From Rhodopirellula bahusiensis (GTDB lineage Bacteria; Planctomycetota; Planctomycetia; Pirellulales; Pirellulaceae), in assembly GCF_002727185.1 (NCBI RefSeq), contig NZ_NIZW01000003.1:151001-215000 (forward strand): DNA of 64,000 bases, written 5' to 3'. Numbering within the stretch: position 1 is the first letter of the stretch; every line of letters begins with the position of its first letter. The translations under genes and the position numbers were made by a program. Under the pieces are notes generated by a model. The model did not search any database, was not told where the DNA came from, and worked only from the letters and a program-made list of their open reading frames with translations. This document shows, piece by piece, positions 44,363 through 54,036 of the stretch.

Positions 44363-44809
44363 TCAAGCGGTCGAAGCGGTTTCGTATCGCAGACGAAGGA
44401 CGGAGTGTCCGGATGGCTCGTGGAGCTTCTGCTCCAGTGAGACGAAGCCGTAGTGTTCGTAAAAGCCGCGGCCGATAGGGTTGTCGACAAACACTTCCAG
44501 TTCCAAGTCACCGCGAACCGACACGGCGTGGTCCATCAATTGTCGGCCAATCCCACGTTTTTGATGCGTTGGATCAACGAAGATCGCGCCGACTTCGTTG
44601 CCTAGCAAGGCGATGAATCCGACAACGGCCCCGTCCAATTCGTAGACCCAAGTTTCCGCATTGGGCAGATAGATCGCCGGAATATTTTCGCGCTCTTGAG
44701 CGAGAAACTCGGGGCTAAGAAATGGATGAGCCACTTTTGAGGCTGATGTCCAAACGTCTAGCAATTCGTCTAGGTCGGTGGATTCGTAGCTGCGTATCAC
44801 TGGATTCAT
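44363..44809 (-). CDS. GNAT family N-acetyltransferase
   Basis: 148 residues from the ATG at 44809. Acetyl-CoA binding motif A is IFVDPTHQKRGIGRQLMDHA, preceded by WVYELDGAVVGFIALLGNEV and followed by LELEVFVDNPIGRGFYEHYGF (motif B). The pattern is close to the YjaB/PhnO-like single-domain acetyltransferases. The acceptor is unknown. It is read in the same direction as the YeiH operon but separated from it by a terminator hairpin. Confidence 0.88.
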   Translation of the reverse strand: MNPVIRSYESTDLDELLDVWTSASKVAHPFLSPEFLAQERENIPAIYLPNAETWVYELDGAVVGFIALLGNEVGAIFVDPTHQKRGIGRQLMDHAVSVRGDLELEVFVDNPIGRGFYEHYGFVSLEQKLHEPSGHSVLRLRYETASTA

Positions 44810-44874
44810 TCCGTGGATGGTTGCAAGCGTCGGTGGCACTGAAGATCGGCTTCATTGCGATACGGCCGGAGAGA

Positions 44875-44905
44875 CAAAGGCCGAGCCATGAAGGTTCGGC
44901 CTTTG
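44875..44905. terminator. Terminator after the marR-yeiH operon
   Basis: CAAAGGCCGA and TCGGCCTTTG form a perfect ten-base stem around an 11-base loop. On the minus strand it is followed by TCTCTCC and contains TTTG at the foot of the stem; on the plus strand TTTGATTTCTT follows. It lies 27 bases past the stop of the 83-residue gene. Confidence 0.75.
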
Positions 44906-44931
44906 TTTGATTTCTTGCCACGATGGCAAAG

Positions 44932-45183
44932 CTATCGGCTGGAACGGTCGCTCTTCTGGCGAAGTTCTGCCAGCCGTTGCTTGGCGAGGATGTCTTCCAT
45001 GACCTCCAATTCGGTGTAGTACATCGCACTGGGGTCGATGCCCTGGTCGTCGAGCCATTTCAAATGCTGCTGCATCTTTGGCTGGCGAGCATAAGTGGGA
45101 AGGACTACCAGCCAAATGACCGAAAGCAAGGCGATCAGTCCGGCAAATGCACCGATTCGGTAGCAACGTTCGCTGACGCTCAT
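44932..45183 (-). CDS. Small membrane-anchored protein coupled to yeiH
   Basis: 83 residues. One N-terminal helix ([20 protein letters not shown]) is followed by a helical soluble part ([42 protein letters not shown]). The start overlaps the stop of the YeiH gene as ATGA, which supports its being real and translated with it. No family is recognised. An accessory subunit of the transporter is the simplest inference. Confidence 0.7.
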   Translation of the reverse strand: MSVSERCYRIGAFAGLIALLSVIWLVVLPTYARQPKMQQHLKWLDDQGIDPSAMYYTELEVMEDILAKQRLAELRQKSDRSSR

Positions 45184-46796
45184 GGAGCCACCGTGTCGGC
45201 AAAGACGACTTTGAACATCAAGTAGGCGACGACCAACGTTAAAACCAAGTTGAGTGATTGGCCGCACACGTACAGAACAAGCGGCTTGCCGCCCTTCAGT
45301 TGTGGCAGCAATTGCCGGAAATTGGTTTCCAGTCCGATGCTGACGAACGCGAGGCAGAAGAACCATCCACGAAGCGTTTTGGTGGAGCCACCGATCATCG
45401 CATTGATGAGTTCGGGACCGTTGGTCATGTAGGAATACAGGATTGAAAACAGAATCGACATCGAGACGAAGCCGATTACAAACTTGGGGAAGCGATACCA
45501 GATTTCGGAGATCCCGATCCTTGGGCCGGCTGGATCTCGTTCGACAAACGTGACCCAGTAGATGGCCACGCAGAACGCGGTCACGCCGATCAAAATGTTT
45601 TGAATCATCTTGACGGTGGCGGCGACCTCGAGTGCTTCATCGCCCAACACCGCGCCGGCGGCGGCCACGGCACCGGTCGCGTCAATTGTGCCGCCCAGCC
45701 AAGCACCGCCCAGGATCGGATCCATTCCCACCGCGGTGATCACAGCGGGCATCACGGCCATCATGATGACGGTGAAACCAAGAGACAAACCAATCGAAAG
45801 GGACAGCTCTTCTTTCTTGGCTTTACACGCCGCCGCGGTCGCGATTGCGGCGGACACACCACACACGGACATGTCGGCGGAGATCACCATGTTGAGCGAT
45901 TTGGATTTGATCTTCAGGATCTTTTGGCCGAACCAATACGTCGTGATCAAGACAACGGGAGTGACCAACCAGGCAACGAACACGCCGGGCAAACCCAACG
46001 CCAGCAAGCGGCTCATCAGGACTTCGGCACCAAGCAAAACCAAGCCTGTCTTGATGAAAAACTCGGTTGAAATTGCAGGACGTAGAAAGTCAGGTGTGCC
46101 GATGGTATTGCTGATGATCAATCCGACCAGCAAGGCCCATAACGCGTATTCAAGGTTGTAGGCTTTGACCACACTTTGGCCTGACATCCAATAAGCCAGC
46201 GTTGCCAACAGGAATACGACTGGGAAAGCAGCCAAGAATGCCGAGGCGGATTTGCCTCGCATCTGGTTGGCGAAAGCGAAGAGCGCCGAAATGACGAGAA
46301 AGACGCCGAGGATGCCCTGCCAACTCGATGAGATGGCATCGAGCGGGTTGTCGGTCCACTTGCCGGGTTTGGCAAGGTAAGGCTTGAGTGGGCTGGCGTA
46401 TTCATATGGCTCTTCTTCCGCCTCTTCTTGCTCACCGTCTGCTTGCGTCTCGATTTGATCTGACCCAGCGTCTTCTGTTGATTCCGTGTCTTCGGTCTCG
46501 ATTGATTCATCTGCTTCTTCAAGTGAAGAAGCTGCGTTTTCCGGAGTCGTTTCGACTGACGAGACTTCTTCCGTGGCTGACCCGGCGACCAATTCGCTCA
46601 AGTTTTCAGGTTGGCCAATCCAGACCGCCGCGAAGGCGATTAGTAGCAGCAACGCGGCGCACCAAATTGCCCACCAGTCTTCGTTGGTTGTCATGTCTTT
46701 CCAAAGACTCGGTCGCGGTGGTGGGGTGGCGAGGGTGGCGTCATCATCAGCGGGGGCGGTGTCGCCGTTCTCGGCGGAAGGTGTGTTGGGGTTCAT
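45180..46796 (-). CDS. yeiH: YeiH family putative sulfate exporter with acidic insert
   Basis: 538 residues, about 190 more than the usual ~350. The core (about 150-538) has the family features: [81 protein letters not shown] and [15 protein letters not shown]. An extra N-terminal helix (about 42-60) is followed by a highly acidic stretch (about 75-131, e.g. [18 protein letters not shown]) that is not part of the family. YeiH proteins are annotated as sulfate exporters on limited evidence. In a genome with many sulfatases this would fit disposal of released sulfate, which is inference. It is downstream of marR (69 bases) in the same direction. Confidence 0.85.
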   Translation of the reverse strand: MNPNTPSAENGDTAPADDDATLATPPPRPSLWKDMTTNEDWWAIWCAALLLLIAFAAVWIGQPENLSELVAGSATEEVSSVETTPENAASSLEEADESIETEDTESTEDAGSDQIETQADGEQEEAEEEPYEYASPLKPYLAKPGKWTDNPLDAISSSWQGILGVFLVISALFAFANQMRGKSASAFLAAFPVVFLLATLAYWMSGQSVVKAYNLEYALWALLVGLIISNTIGTPDFLRPAISTEFFIKTGLVLLGAEVLMSRLLALGLPGVFVAWLVTPVVLITTYWFGQKILKIKSKSLNMVISADMSVCGVSAAIATAAACKAKKEELSLSIGLSLGFTVIMMAVMPAVITAVGMDPILGGAWLGGTIDATGAVAAAGAVLGDEALEVAATVKMIQNILIGVTAFCVAIYWVTFVERDPAGPRIGISEIWYRFPKFVIGFVSMSILFSILYSYMTNGPELINAMIGGSTKTLRGWFFCLAFVSIGLETNFRQLLPQLKGGKPLVLYVCGQSLNLVLTLVVAYLMFKVVFADTVAP

Positions 46797-46865
46797 TGGC
46801 GGGAGAGGCAGGTGGGAGGGGAGGGAAAACGAAATGGAGAAAGGGAAGCGTGACGCTGAGCGGTA

Positions 46866-47378
46866 TCAGAGGCCGGAACTTGAAAGTGATTCGCTGGCGC
46901 GCCGCTCGACCGCTTTGTTCATACTGGTTCGCACCAGTTGCAGCAGTCGGATCAGTTCCTTTTGTTCGCGGCGTTTCAGCTCGCTCATGACTTCGTGTTC
47001 GAGTTCGCGAAGATGTTCAACGATGGGTGTGACCAGTTTGCGGCCTTCCTTGGTGATCGCAACATAGACCGTGCGGCGATCGGTTTCGGATCGTTCTCGC
47101 GTGACGAGATCGCGTTTGAGAAGTCGATCAACGAGCGCCGTGACGGCCGGAACGACTTGGACCAGACGCTCGCCGATCTCGCTGCACGTCAGCGGTCGAT
47201 CCTCCATGTCCAAGATCCGAAGCAGGTTGTACTGCGAGAACGTCATGTCGTGTTGTCGGAAGAAACGTGCCAAATGATTGTCGAGTTGGTCGCCAGTGCG
47301 CACGAGGCTGAGGACGGCTTCTTGGTCAATGCTCGCGAATGGTTGGCAGCGGTGAAGTTCTTTGGACAGATCGTTCAT
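46866..47378 (-). CDS. MarR family transcriptional regulator
   Basis: 170 residues from the ATG at 47378. The winged helix is clear: FSQYNLLRILDMEDRPLTCSEIGERLVQVVPAVTALVDRLLKRDLV followed by the wing RERSETDRRTVYVAITKEG. N- and C-terminal helices would form the dimer. A perfect inverted repeat lies 58-81 bases upstream of the start and is the probable operator, giving autoregulation and control of yeiH. Dissociation by a phenolic or redox ligand is usual for the family; the ligand here is unknown. Confidence 0.9.
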   Translation of the reverse strand: MNDLSKELHRCQPFASIDQEAVLSLVRTGDQLDNHLARFFRQHDMTFSQYNLLRILDMEDRPLTCSEIGERLVQVVPAVTALVDRLLKRDLVTRERSETDRRTVYVAITKEGRKLVTPIVEHLRELEHEVMSELKRREQKELIRLLQLVRTSMNKAVERRASESLSSSGL

Positions 47379-47435
47379 CGGTGAAGCCGAAGGGAAGTTT
47401 GCAAAGGCAGCGGAAGGAAAGATCAGTTGACGCAC

Positions 47436-47459
47436 GAATACTTTACCGATAAAGTATTC
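47436..47459. promoter_or_regulatory. Probable MarR operator
   Basis: GAATACTTT-ACCGAT-AAAGTATTC is a perfect nine-base inverted repeat with a six-base centre, in the 217-base divergent region between marR and the FAD protein gene. Size and symmetry suit a MarR dimer. It could act on both promoters. Confidence 0.7.
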
Positions 47460-47595
47460 GCGTATCAAGCTCTGATGCATTCGGTTTTCGATCGATTTGC
47501 CAGAGGGTGATATCCCGCCTCCCCGCAAACTTCTTGCTAACCGCGTGTGTCAATGAGACACGTCACGCTCACTCCTTTTCAATCGATTTGTCGTC

Positions 47596-49035
47596 ATGCC
47601 AACCACGGCCATCATCGGTGGTGGATTCAGCGGAACGCTGGCCGCCGTCAACCTTGCCCGCTTTGCCACGTCACCTCAGCGAGTTGTAATCGTCAACTCC
47701 GGACGTCCATTCGGTCGGGGGACCGCGTATGGAACGACACGCGGCGAGCATCTGTTGAATGTCGCCGCTCGGAATATGTCCGCGTTCCCGGATCAACCGA
47801 CACACTTTTTCGAGTGGCTGCGTTCACGCTCGGAATTCGATGCGATCGATGACCACACGCTTCGTGAGACGTTCATTCCTCGTCGAATCTTTGGTGATTA
47901 CATCCGTGGGATGGCGTCGCACTACTTGGGAACGGCCGACCCTCGATCGCATGTGCAGTGCGAAGTGGTGGAAGATTCTGCTGTGGATGTCATTCCGCGT
48001 GGCGTTGAGCCTGGTTCGAACCAGGGCGGCGTGGTGATGCTGGAAAATGGCGAGCCGATCGAAGCGGAGTCCATTCTGCTGGCGACCGGCAACCAACCGC
48101 CGGCGGGATTGCCCGGTGCGAAGAGGCTAGCCAATGATCGACGTTATTGCGGGAACCCTTGGAAGGACTGGCACGAGAACCTGCCCAACGACGATCAGCA
48201 CATCGTGATTCTGGGCACGGGGCTGACTGCCGTTGATGTGATCGTGACGCTTCGCAACAAAGGCTGGAACGGAAAGGTCACCGCGATTTCGCGAAATGGC
48301 ATGTTGCCGCAACGTCATTTCCGAGGCATCGAATGGCCGCATGCGGTCCCGGATGATGGACAAACGCGTTCGCTGAAAGAACTGGTGAAATTGATTCGTT
48401 CCGATTGTGAGCGACTGCGTGGTGTCAGTCAGAACCCGGCGATCGCGGTCGACAAGTTGCGAGGTCGAACGCAACAGTTGTGGAAAGCATTGTCGCTGGA
48501 GGAACGCACGTTGTTCCTGAAGAAGTATTCGGCGGATTGGAATGTGATTCGCCACCGCATTGCGGGACCGATCCATGATGCGATCACGGATGCGTTGGAT
48601 TGCGGTCAGTTGACGATCACGCCGGCGACGATTGAGTCACTGGCATCAGGCGAGCATGGCATCGAGATACAGATCGTTGACCGCGAGGGATCGGCCAAGC
48701 AAATCGAGGGTGACTTGGTGATCAACTGCACGGGACCCAAGTCTCGGTTCTCTGATTCGGCATTGCCGCTGTATCGCAATTTGTTCGAGCGAGGTTTGGC
48801 TCGGCCGGATGAGATGGACATGGGAATCGCCGTGACGGACGACTTCACGGTGATCGGGAAAGGCGGTGCTCCCACTCCTTTCATGTACGCGATTGGTCCA
48901 ATCTTGAAAGGCACGTTGTGGGAAAGCGTCGCGGTGCCTGAACTGCGGCAGCAAGCGTACTTGGTCGCCCAGTCGATTCTGCATCAAGAACCCGTCGTTG
49001 TTCCGAGTCCGGACACGACCGAGTACTGCATCTGA
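47596..49035 (+). CDS. FAD/NAD(P)-binding protein (COG4529 type)
   Basis: 479 residues. The N-terminal FAD motif is TAIIGGGFSGTLAAVNLA. The second nucleotide-binding motif is IVILGTGLTAVDVIVTLRNKG, and a late FAD contact is VINCTGPKSRFSDS. The region GRGTAYGTTRGEHLLNVAARNMSAFPD is diagnostic of the NAD_binding_9/COG4529 group, which has no established reaction; hydroxylase-like activity has been proposed for relatives. It is cytoplasmic. It is divergent from marR and may share its operator, and it is followed 41 bases later by a membrane transporter. Confidence 0.85.
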   Translation: MPTTAIIGGGFSGTLAAVNLARFATSPQRVVIVNSGRPFGRGTAYGTTRGEHLLNVAARNMSAFPDQPTHFFEWLRSRSEFDAIDDHTLRETFIPRRIFGDYIRGMASHYLGTADPRSHVQCEVVEDSAVDVIPRGVEPGSNQGGVVMLENGEPIEAESILLATGNQPPAGLPGAKRLANDRRYCGNPWKDWHENLPNDDQHIVILGTGLTAVDVIVTLRNKGWNGKVTAISRNGMLPQRHFRGIEWPHAVPDDGQTRSLKELVKLIRSDCERLRGVSQNPAIAVDKLRGRTQQLWKALSLEERTLFLKKYSADWNVIRHRIAGPIHDAITDALDCGQLTITPATIESLASGEHGIEIQIVDREGSAKQIEGDLVINCTGPKSRFSDSALPLYRNLFERGLARPDEMDMGIAVTDDFTVIGKGGAPTPFMYAIGPILKGTLWESVAVPELRQQAYLVAQSILHQEPVVVPSPDTTEYCI

Positions 49036-49076
49036 TCAGAATTAGCGATTGGTTAAGCCGTCACCTGGAGTTTGGC

Positions 49077-50456
49077 GTGAATCGGATTGCATCACAAATC
49101 GAACCACGGAACTGGCAAACGATTTCGCATCTGGCGGCGTTGTTTCCAAACGCAAACAGTGCTCCAGAGGGAACGGTCGCGATCACGTTGTTTTCGTTTT
49201 TGACCGCGGCTTCGTACGTCGTCACGCGAGCAGTCGGTGTGGGCTTGTTTCTATCTCGCATCGGCACATCGCACTTGCCGCACGCGTTGGTTGGGGCGGC
49301 GGTTGTCGTTGTGTTGATGTCCGCCGTGACCCGAATGGTGGTACGCCGATCATCGCCGCATAGTGCACTGGGGTTCACTTGGGCGACGTTGGCAATTGCC
49401 TCGCTTGGGCTGGCTTGGACCTTGGGGTTGTCGCCTCATTCGTTGAGTTTGCTCGGCGTGTTGTTTGTTCTCGCCGAAGTCCGCGGTTGCTTGAATTCTG
49501 TCTATGTCACGACGCTGAGCAACGATGCATTTGGATCGGCGGGAACCAAGCGACCTTATGTGTGGGTGGCCACGGGAGCGACTTTGGCGGGCGTGGTGAT
49601 GGGCGGGCTTTTGTCATTGGAGGCCGCCCAGGTTTCCGGCGAAGTGTTCCTGTACGGAGCCGTTGCGTTGGACCTGATGACGATCAGCGTGATCCGCTTT
49701 CTGCCACGCACGGGTTCGGTGCGGGCGAGTGCCGCGCGGACAAGTTCACCGCCGCGGCTCAATTTGCCGGACCCGAAGGAATCGCTGGTCGATCGCTATC
49801 AACGGGTTCGCCACTATCGGTGGGCGTTGGGTGCGTTGATGGCGGCTCAAGTCGTGGCGCTAACGTTCATGGGTTATCAGTGGAACGTGATCGTCACGGA
49901 ATATCATCTCGGGAACGAAGAGCACATCATCGCTTACTTTGCCGCGTTCTATGCGATCAACGATGCCATCATCTTGTTGTTGCAGGTTTCGGCAGCAGGC
50001 AAATTGTTGGACCGATTGGGAATCGGGTGGGTGTTGCTGCTGTATCCGCTTTCGTTGCTGGCCGTTGCGTTGGCGATGCTGGCGTCGCCCCAGATTGCGT
50101 ACCTGTTTATCATCGTGACGATTGGCAGCGGGCTGAACGTGCTGCGTCGATCGCTGCATGATCCTGGGTTAGCGTCGGCTTTTTCGATTTTGCGACACGA
50201 CGTTCGCAGGGAAACGATCGTGGTCGTCAAAGGGATGATCAAACCGATGGTTGAAGCGGCCTCGGCGATCCTATTGTTGTGGGTCGCTCCATCGTTGAGC
50301 GTGAACAACGTGACGCTGGTGTGGATTCTCGTACTGACACCTTGGTTGGTTTTCGCGTTGCTCGTCGTCAGTATTCACCACACCGGCAGGCCCGACGCGG
50401 TGGCCATGGCAACCGACGACTCGGCGCCGGCGTCTTCTTTGGCACGTTCTGCCTGA
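49077..50456 (+). CDS. Multi-pass membrane protein, MFS/nucleotide-translocase-like
   Basis: 459 residues with 10-12 hydrophobic helices. The GTG at 49077 is supported by GGAG eight bases upstream. Motifs include AASYVVTRAVGVGLFLSRIG, LVGAAVVVVLMSAVTRMVVRR and, in the second half, YFAAFYAINDAIILLLQVSAAGKLLDRLGIGW and RRSLHDPGLASAFSIL. The general arrangement resembles the ATP/ADP-translocase-like branch of the MFS seen in uncharacterised environmental proteins. The substrate cannot be inferred. It is probably transcribed with the FAD protein gene. Confidence 0.7.
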   Translation: MNRIASQIEPRNWQTISHLAALFPNANSAPEGTVAITLFSFLTAASYVVTRAVGVGLFLSRIGTSHLPHALVGAAVVVVLMSAVTRMVVRRSSPHSALGFTWATLAIASLGLAWTLGLSPHSLSLLGVLFVLAEVRGCLNSVYVTTLSNDAFGSAGTKRPYVWVATGATLAGVVMGGLLSLEAAQVSGEVFLYGAVALDLMTISVIRFLPRTGSVRASAARTSSPPRLNLPDPKESLVDRYQRVRHYRWALGALMAAQVVALTFMGYQWNVIVTEYHLGNEEHIIAYFAAFYAINDAIILLLQVSAAGKLLDRLGIGWVLLLYPLSLLAVALAMLASPQIAYLFIIVTIGSGLNVLRRSLHDPGLASAFSILRHDVRRETIVVVKGMIKPMVEAASAILLLWVAPSLSVNNVTLVWILVLTPWLVFALLVVSIHHTGRPDAVAMATDDSAPASSLARSA

Positions 50457-50469
50457 GTCAATCGCAGCG

Positions 50470-52062
50470 TCACTTCTTTTCCCTAGCGGCCAAGACGGCT
50501 TCCGGAGTGGCGGTTTTGATCGCCAGCGATCGTTCGCCAACCGTAGCGATCGAGAACAGAATCGCAATCAGACCGCATGTGCCCAACGCTCCAATCAGGA
50601 GGTCGGACACGCTTCGGTCCATGATCATTCCAATGGTCCAAACCCAGTTGGTGATCTGCCAGGCCGAGTAGTTGTATTGGCGGTAGTCGTTCATGTGCAA
50701 CCCGATCGAATAGGGGATCAGGGAGGCGAGCACTGCGACAACGATGAACGCGGCCAATCCGATTTCGACTCGCGGGTTGTTGTTGATTCGGACCAAGGCC
50801 ACGATCCAGCGGACGCAGAAAAGGAAGATCAGCAAGTACGAGGTGTAGGCGACGACCAATTGGAACAAGCTGTTGTAGGCTCCTGCTGGGAGTCGCATCC
50901 CGACGATCGATTCGGCTCGATAGGCGGCCAGCATCAGCACCGACGCGACGAGGATTGATCCAAGACTGGCGAACACCAATCCGGTTGCGGGGCCGGGCGT
51001 CAGGAACGTGAGGGTCAACCGGCTGAGAAAGTTGCCGGGCAACTCTCGCTGAATTCGCGGAGTCAGACTGCTGGATTCGGCCGCCATCATGGCGCCAGCC
51101 CCGGTCCAGACTCCCGCCAGAATCAACCCGACCGGGAACCAAAGAATCAATCCTTCTTGGTCATCGCCTGGGTTCCACTCCATCGCAAACGTCGCCAATC
51201 CGATCAGGGTGGCGGTGAGAACCAGGATGGACCAACGGATGCCACTGGATCGATTTTCGCTTTCTGGCGTGAGTTGGGCGGCGGTGGTTGTCAGCAGCAG
51301 ATGGCTCAAGCAAATCGCGGTGAGCAGGCTAGCGACGAAGATGAAGGTGGTCCAACCGGCGGCCAGTGGATTGCCGTAGAGAATCAATGCGACCGCAGCG
51401 GCACCGACCAAGTACTCGCAAAGCATCAGGACCATCAGGACGACCAGCAGAGTTGAGATGCGTCCGGTGCGACCGCGAGCGAGCGGTGCGAATGACAAGG
51501 CGACGACGGTTAGCAGCAAGCCGCTGGCGATCAGCATCGCCATGATCAGGCCCACGGTCGGCAAATCGATGCCTCGCAGGGTGTAGGCGTAGGCCACGCA
51601 AGGGAACAGCGTGATCAGGTACAGCATCATTTGCAGCGACGCACTGGCCAGTTTGCCCATCACGATTTGCCAGGCACTCAGCGAAGTGATCGAAAGCAGT
51701 TCCAATGTCCCGTCATCGATTTCTGCTTCGAGCGATCGATAGGCGGCCAGCGGAACGATCAGCAGCATCGGCACAGCGAGCACGAAGTAGTAACCGATCA
51801 ACAACCGAGGTGCCGAGGGTGACGTGTAAATCTGAGGCATCAACATCAGGCTGCCAATCACAGTCCACGCAAACGCGGCGACCAACAGCACAGAAAACGT
51901 GACGACGAATTGACGGCTCTTGAGGGCTTGGCGAGTTTCTTTGATCAGAATCGGATTGAGTCGATCGCCCATTCGTTCGGCCCAATCATCCAAACGCAGC
52001 AACCATGACGCTGCGTTCTCGTGGGCGGAGGCACTTGTTTCCGATATCGATGCGGTGCTCAT
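50470..52062 (-). CDS. ABC transporter permease, ABC-2 type
   Basis: 530 residues with about twelve helices. The N-terminus has the typical cytoplasmic start LNPILIKETRQALKSRQFVVTFSVLLVAAF. EAEIDDGTLELLSITSLSAWQIVMGKL is characteristic of ABC-2 permeases that pair with a soluble ATPase. The second half repeats a shorter membrane bundle. It is likely the partner of the ATPase encoded at 54033-55148, although a DUF1559 gene on the other strand and the methyltransferase gene lie between them. The substrate is unknown. Confidence 0.8.
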   Translation of the reverse strand: MSTASISETSASAHENAASWLLRLDDWAERMGDRLNPILIKETRQALKSRQFVVTFSVLLVAAFAWTVIGSLMLMPQIYTSPSAPRLLIGYYFVLAVPMLLIVPLAAYRSLEAEIDDGTLELLSITSLSAWQIVMGKLASASLQMMLYLITLFPCVAYAYTLRGIDLPTVGLIMAMLIASGLLLTVVALSFAPLARGRTGRISTLLVVLMVLMLCEYLVGAAAVALILYGNPLAAGWTTFIFVASLLTAICLSHLLLTTTAAQLTPESENRSSGIRWSILVLTATLIGLATFAMEWNPGDDQEGLILWFPVGLILAGVWTGAGAMMAAESSSLTPRIQRELPGNFLSRLTLTFLTPGPATGLVFASLGSILVASVLMLAAYRAESIVGMRLPAGAYNSLFQLVVAYTSYLLIFLFCVRWIVALVRINNNPRVEIGLAAFIVVAVLASLIPYSIGLHMNDYRQYNYSAWQITNWVWTIGMIMDRSVSDLLIGALGTCGLIAILFSIATVGERSLAIKTATPEAVLAAREKK

Positions 52063-52236
52063 GCAATTTCAACAGAAGTGAAGGACAAGGGGCGTCCTGA
52101 ATGATACTGGTTTTTGCCCCGTCATGAGGTGGTTCACGCTGATGCTCGCTCGTTCAGCACACCGCTCGCGAGAAGAGTAGAATGCCGGTGCTCGCCCATT
52201 CGCGATTTTTTTCCATCCTTCCGCATCGAGATCTCC

Positions 52237-53022
52237 ATGTCCGATTCGTCTGATCCACTCGTTCCTGGGAATCCCTATGCCGACACGATGCCGGTTGAGG
52301 CTCAGTTGGTTCAGCCGAAGAGAAACAATGTTGGATGCATCGTTGCCGTGTTGGGAGTCGGGTTCTTCGGATTGCTAGTTTGTGCCGGTCTATTGCTTCC
52401 TGCAGTGCAGGCAGCACGCGAGGCCGCTCGGCGAATGAGTTGCAGCAACAACATAAAGCAGATCGGGCTGGCCCTGCACAACTATCACGTCGCGTACAAT
52501 CAATTGCCGCCGGCGTACACGGTCGATGAGGATGGCAATCGACTGCACAGTTGGCGAGTGGCGATTCTGCCTTTCATGGAGCAACAAGCCCTGCATCAGC
52601 AGATTGATCTTTCGAAACCATGGGATGCGCCGGAGAACGCCGCGGTGGCATCCATTGTGGTGCCTGCCTATGCCTGTCCTTCCAAGGTGGGCGACCCATT
52701 GATGACGACTTACGTCGCGGTCGTGGATCCGTCCGGCATGTTTGAGGGTGCGATCCCGACCAAGTTCGGTCAGGTAAGCGATGGCTTGGCCAGTACGATT
52801 TTGGTGGTTGAAACCGAGAATGAAAACGAGGTTCACTGGATGAGCCCCGAGGACATTGATTTGGAAACATTGCTTGAACGATCAGAGAATGACTCGCATG
52901 TGGGTGGTGGCAACGTCTTGCTTGGCGATGGTGCGGTCAAATTTATAACCAATTCGATTGAACGCGGTCTTCTCGAAGCTTTGGTGACCAAGGACGGAGG
53001 CGAAGACTACACGGGGTTGTGA
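52237..53022 (+). CDS. DUF1559 protein lacking the prepilin cleavage motif
   Basis: 261 residues from the ATG at 52237. After a Pro-rich start and one membrane helix (VGCIVAVLGVGFFGLLVCAGLLL) the DUF1559 hallmark follows: LLPAVQAAREAARRMSCSNNIKQIGLALHNYH, then LHSWRVAILPFMEQQAL and the C-terminal HVGGGNVLLGDGAVKFI. Most planctomycete members begin with a type IV pilin-like GFTLVELLVVIAIIG; here that is replaced by a plain anchor helix, so it is unlikely to be processed by prepilin peptidase. The function of the family is not established. It stands alone on the plus strand and converges with the methyltransferase gene with nine bases between. Confidence 0.88.
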   Translation: MSDSSDPLVPGNPYADTMPVEAQLVQPKRNNVGCIVAVLGVGFFGLLVCAGLLLPAVQAAREAARRMSCSNNIKQIGLALHNYHVAYNQLPPAYTVDEDGNRLHSWRVAILPFMEQQALHQQIDLSKPWDAPENAAVASIVVPAYACPSKVGDPLMTTYVAVVDPSGMFEGAIPTKFGQVSDGLASTILVVETENENEVHWMSPEDIDLETLLERSENDSHVGGGNVLLGDGAVKFITNSIERGLLEALVTKDGGEDYTGL

Positions 53023-53031
53023 TAGTTTCGG

Positions 53032-54036
53032 TCAGCTGGTGCGAGTGATCCGCCAGCACCGGTGAATGCGGCGATTGCGGAAGTCTTCCGGGACGGTTTG
53101 TCGGCTGATTTCATGGACATTAGCGCCAGGAAAAGCGGATTCGTCCATCTGAAACTGCCGGTAGTTGTTTGAGAAATAGATGACTCCGTCGCGTGCGATG
53201 TGCTTGAGCGTCTGCTGCAGCAAGTCGATGTAGTCGTCCTGCACGACCCAGTCCTTTTGGGTGCGTTTGCTGTTGCTGAATGTGGGTGGATCAACGAAAG
53301 CGACATCGAAAACCGCCGTGGCGGGGAGGTTATTGACAAACGCCATCGCGTCCTCGGCGATGAATTCATGCGAATCGCCATTGAACCCATTCAGATGCAT
53401 GTTCTCTTTCGCCCACGTCAAATACGTGTTCGACAAATCCACCGTGGTCGTGGATGCCGCGGCCCCGTCGGCGGCGTAAACCGTGAATGAACCCGTGTAG
53501 GCGAAGAGGTTTAAAAATCGTTTGCCGGCGACTTCATCACGAACCATCGATCGGGTGATGCGGTGATCGAGAAACAAACCGGTGTCGATGTAGTCCGACA
53601 GGTTGACCTGAAATTTCAAGCCGCCTTCTTTGGCTTCGATCTGGTAGTGTCGGCTCGCCACGGTTTCGTGCTGGGCCGTTCCGCGTTGGCGTTTGCGTTG
53701 TTTGAAGAAGACCTTGGAACGTGGCACGTCCAGTGTTTTGGCAGCGGCCTTGACCATGTGTTCCAGCCACACGACGTGTTCTTCATCGCTGCGATCGTGG
53801 GGACGTTCGAATTCGCCGATGTGCAAATGGTCTTCGTATCGATCGACGACCAAGGGGACCTCGGGAACATCGCGTTCGTACAATCGGAAGCACGTGATGT
53901 CTTGTTTCGTGGGCCAGCGACGAAGGTGTTTGGCACGTTTGCGAAGTCTTGCCGCAAACTCTTCGCTTTGTCGAGCGGTGACTTCGGGCGAGGGCAGGGG
54001 AGTGACGGGTTTGGGCGGGGTAAAGAAGTCACTCAT
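53032..54036 (-). CDS. RlmK-like class I SAM-dependent RNA methyltransferase
   Basis: 334 residues from the ATG at 54036. The N-terminal part (RLRKRAKHLRRWPTKQDITCFRLYERDVPEVPLVVDRYEDHL) is a PUA-like/RlmK lead region. The SAM site is FLNLFAYTGSFTVYAA and VDLSNTYLTWAKENMHLNGF. The catalytic loop is FVDPPTFSNSKRTQKDWVVQDDYIDLL, matching the C-terminal half of E. coli RlmKL, which makes m7G2069 in 23S rRNA. No THUMP/RlmL half is present. The start overlaps the ABC ATPase stop as ATGA, an unusual coupling of an RNA methylase to a transporter. Confidence 0.85.
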   Translation of the reverse strand: MSDFFTPPKPVTPLPSPEVTARQSEEFAARLRKRAKHLRRWPTKQDITCFRLYERDVPEVPLVVDRYEDHLHIGEFERPHDRSDEEHVVWLEHMVKAAAKTLDVPRSKVFFKQRKRQRGTAQHETVASRHYQIEAKEGGLKFQVNLSDYIDTGLFLDHRITRSMVRDEVAGKRFLNLFAYTGSFTVYAADGAAASTTTVDLSNTYLTWAKENMHLNGFNGDSHEFIAEDAMAFVNNLPATAVFDVAFVDPPTFSNSKRTQKDWVVQDDYIDLLQQTLKHIARDGVIYFSNNYRQFQMDESAFPGANVHEISRQTVPEDFRNRRIHRCWRITRTS

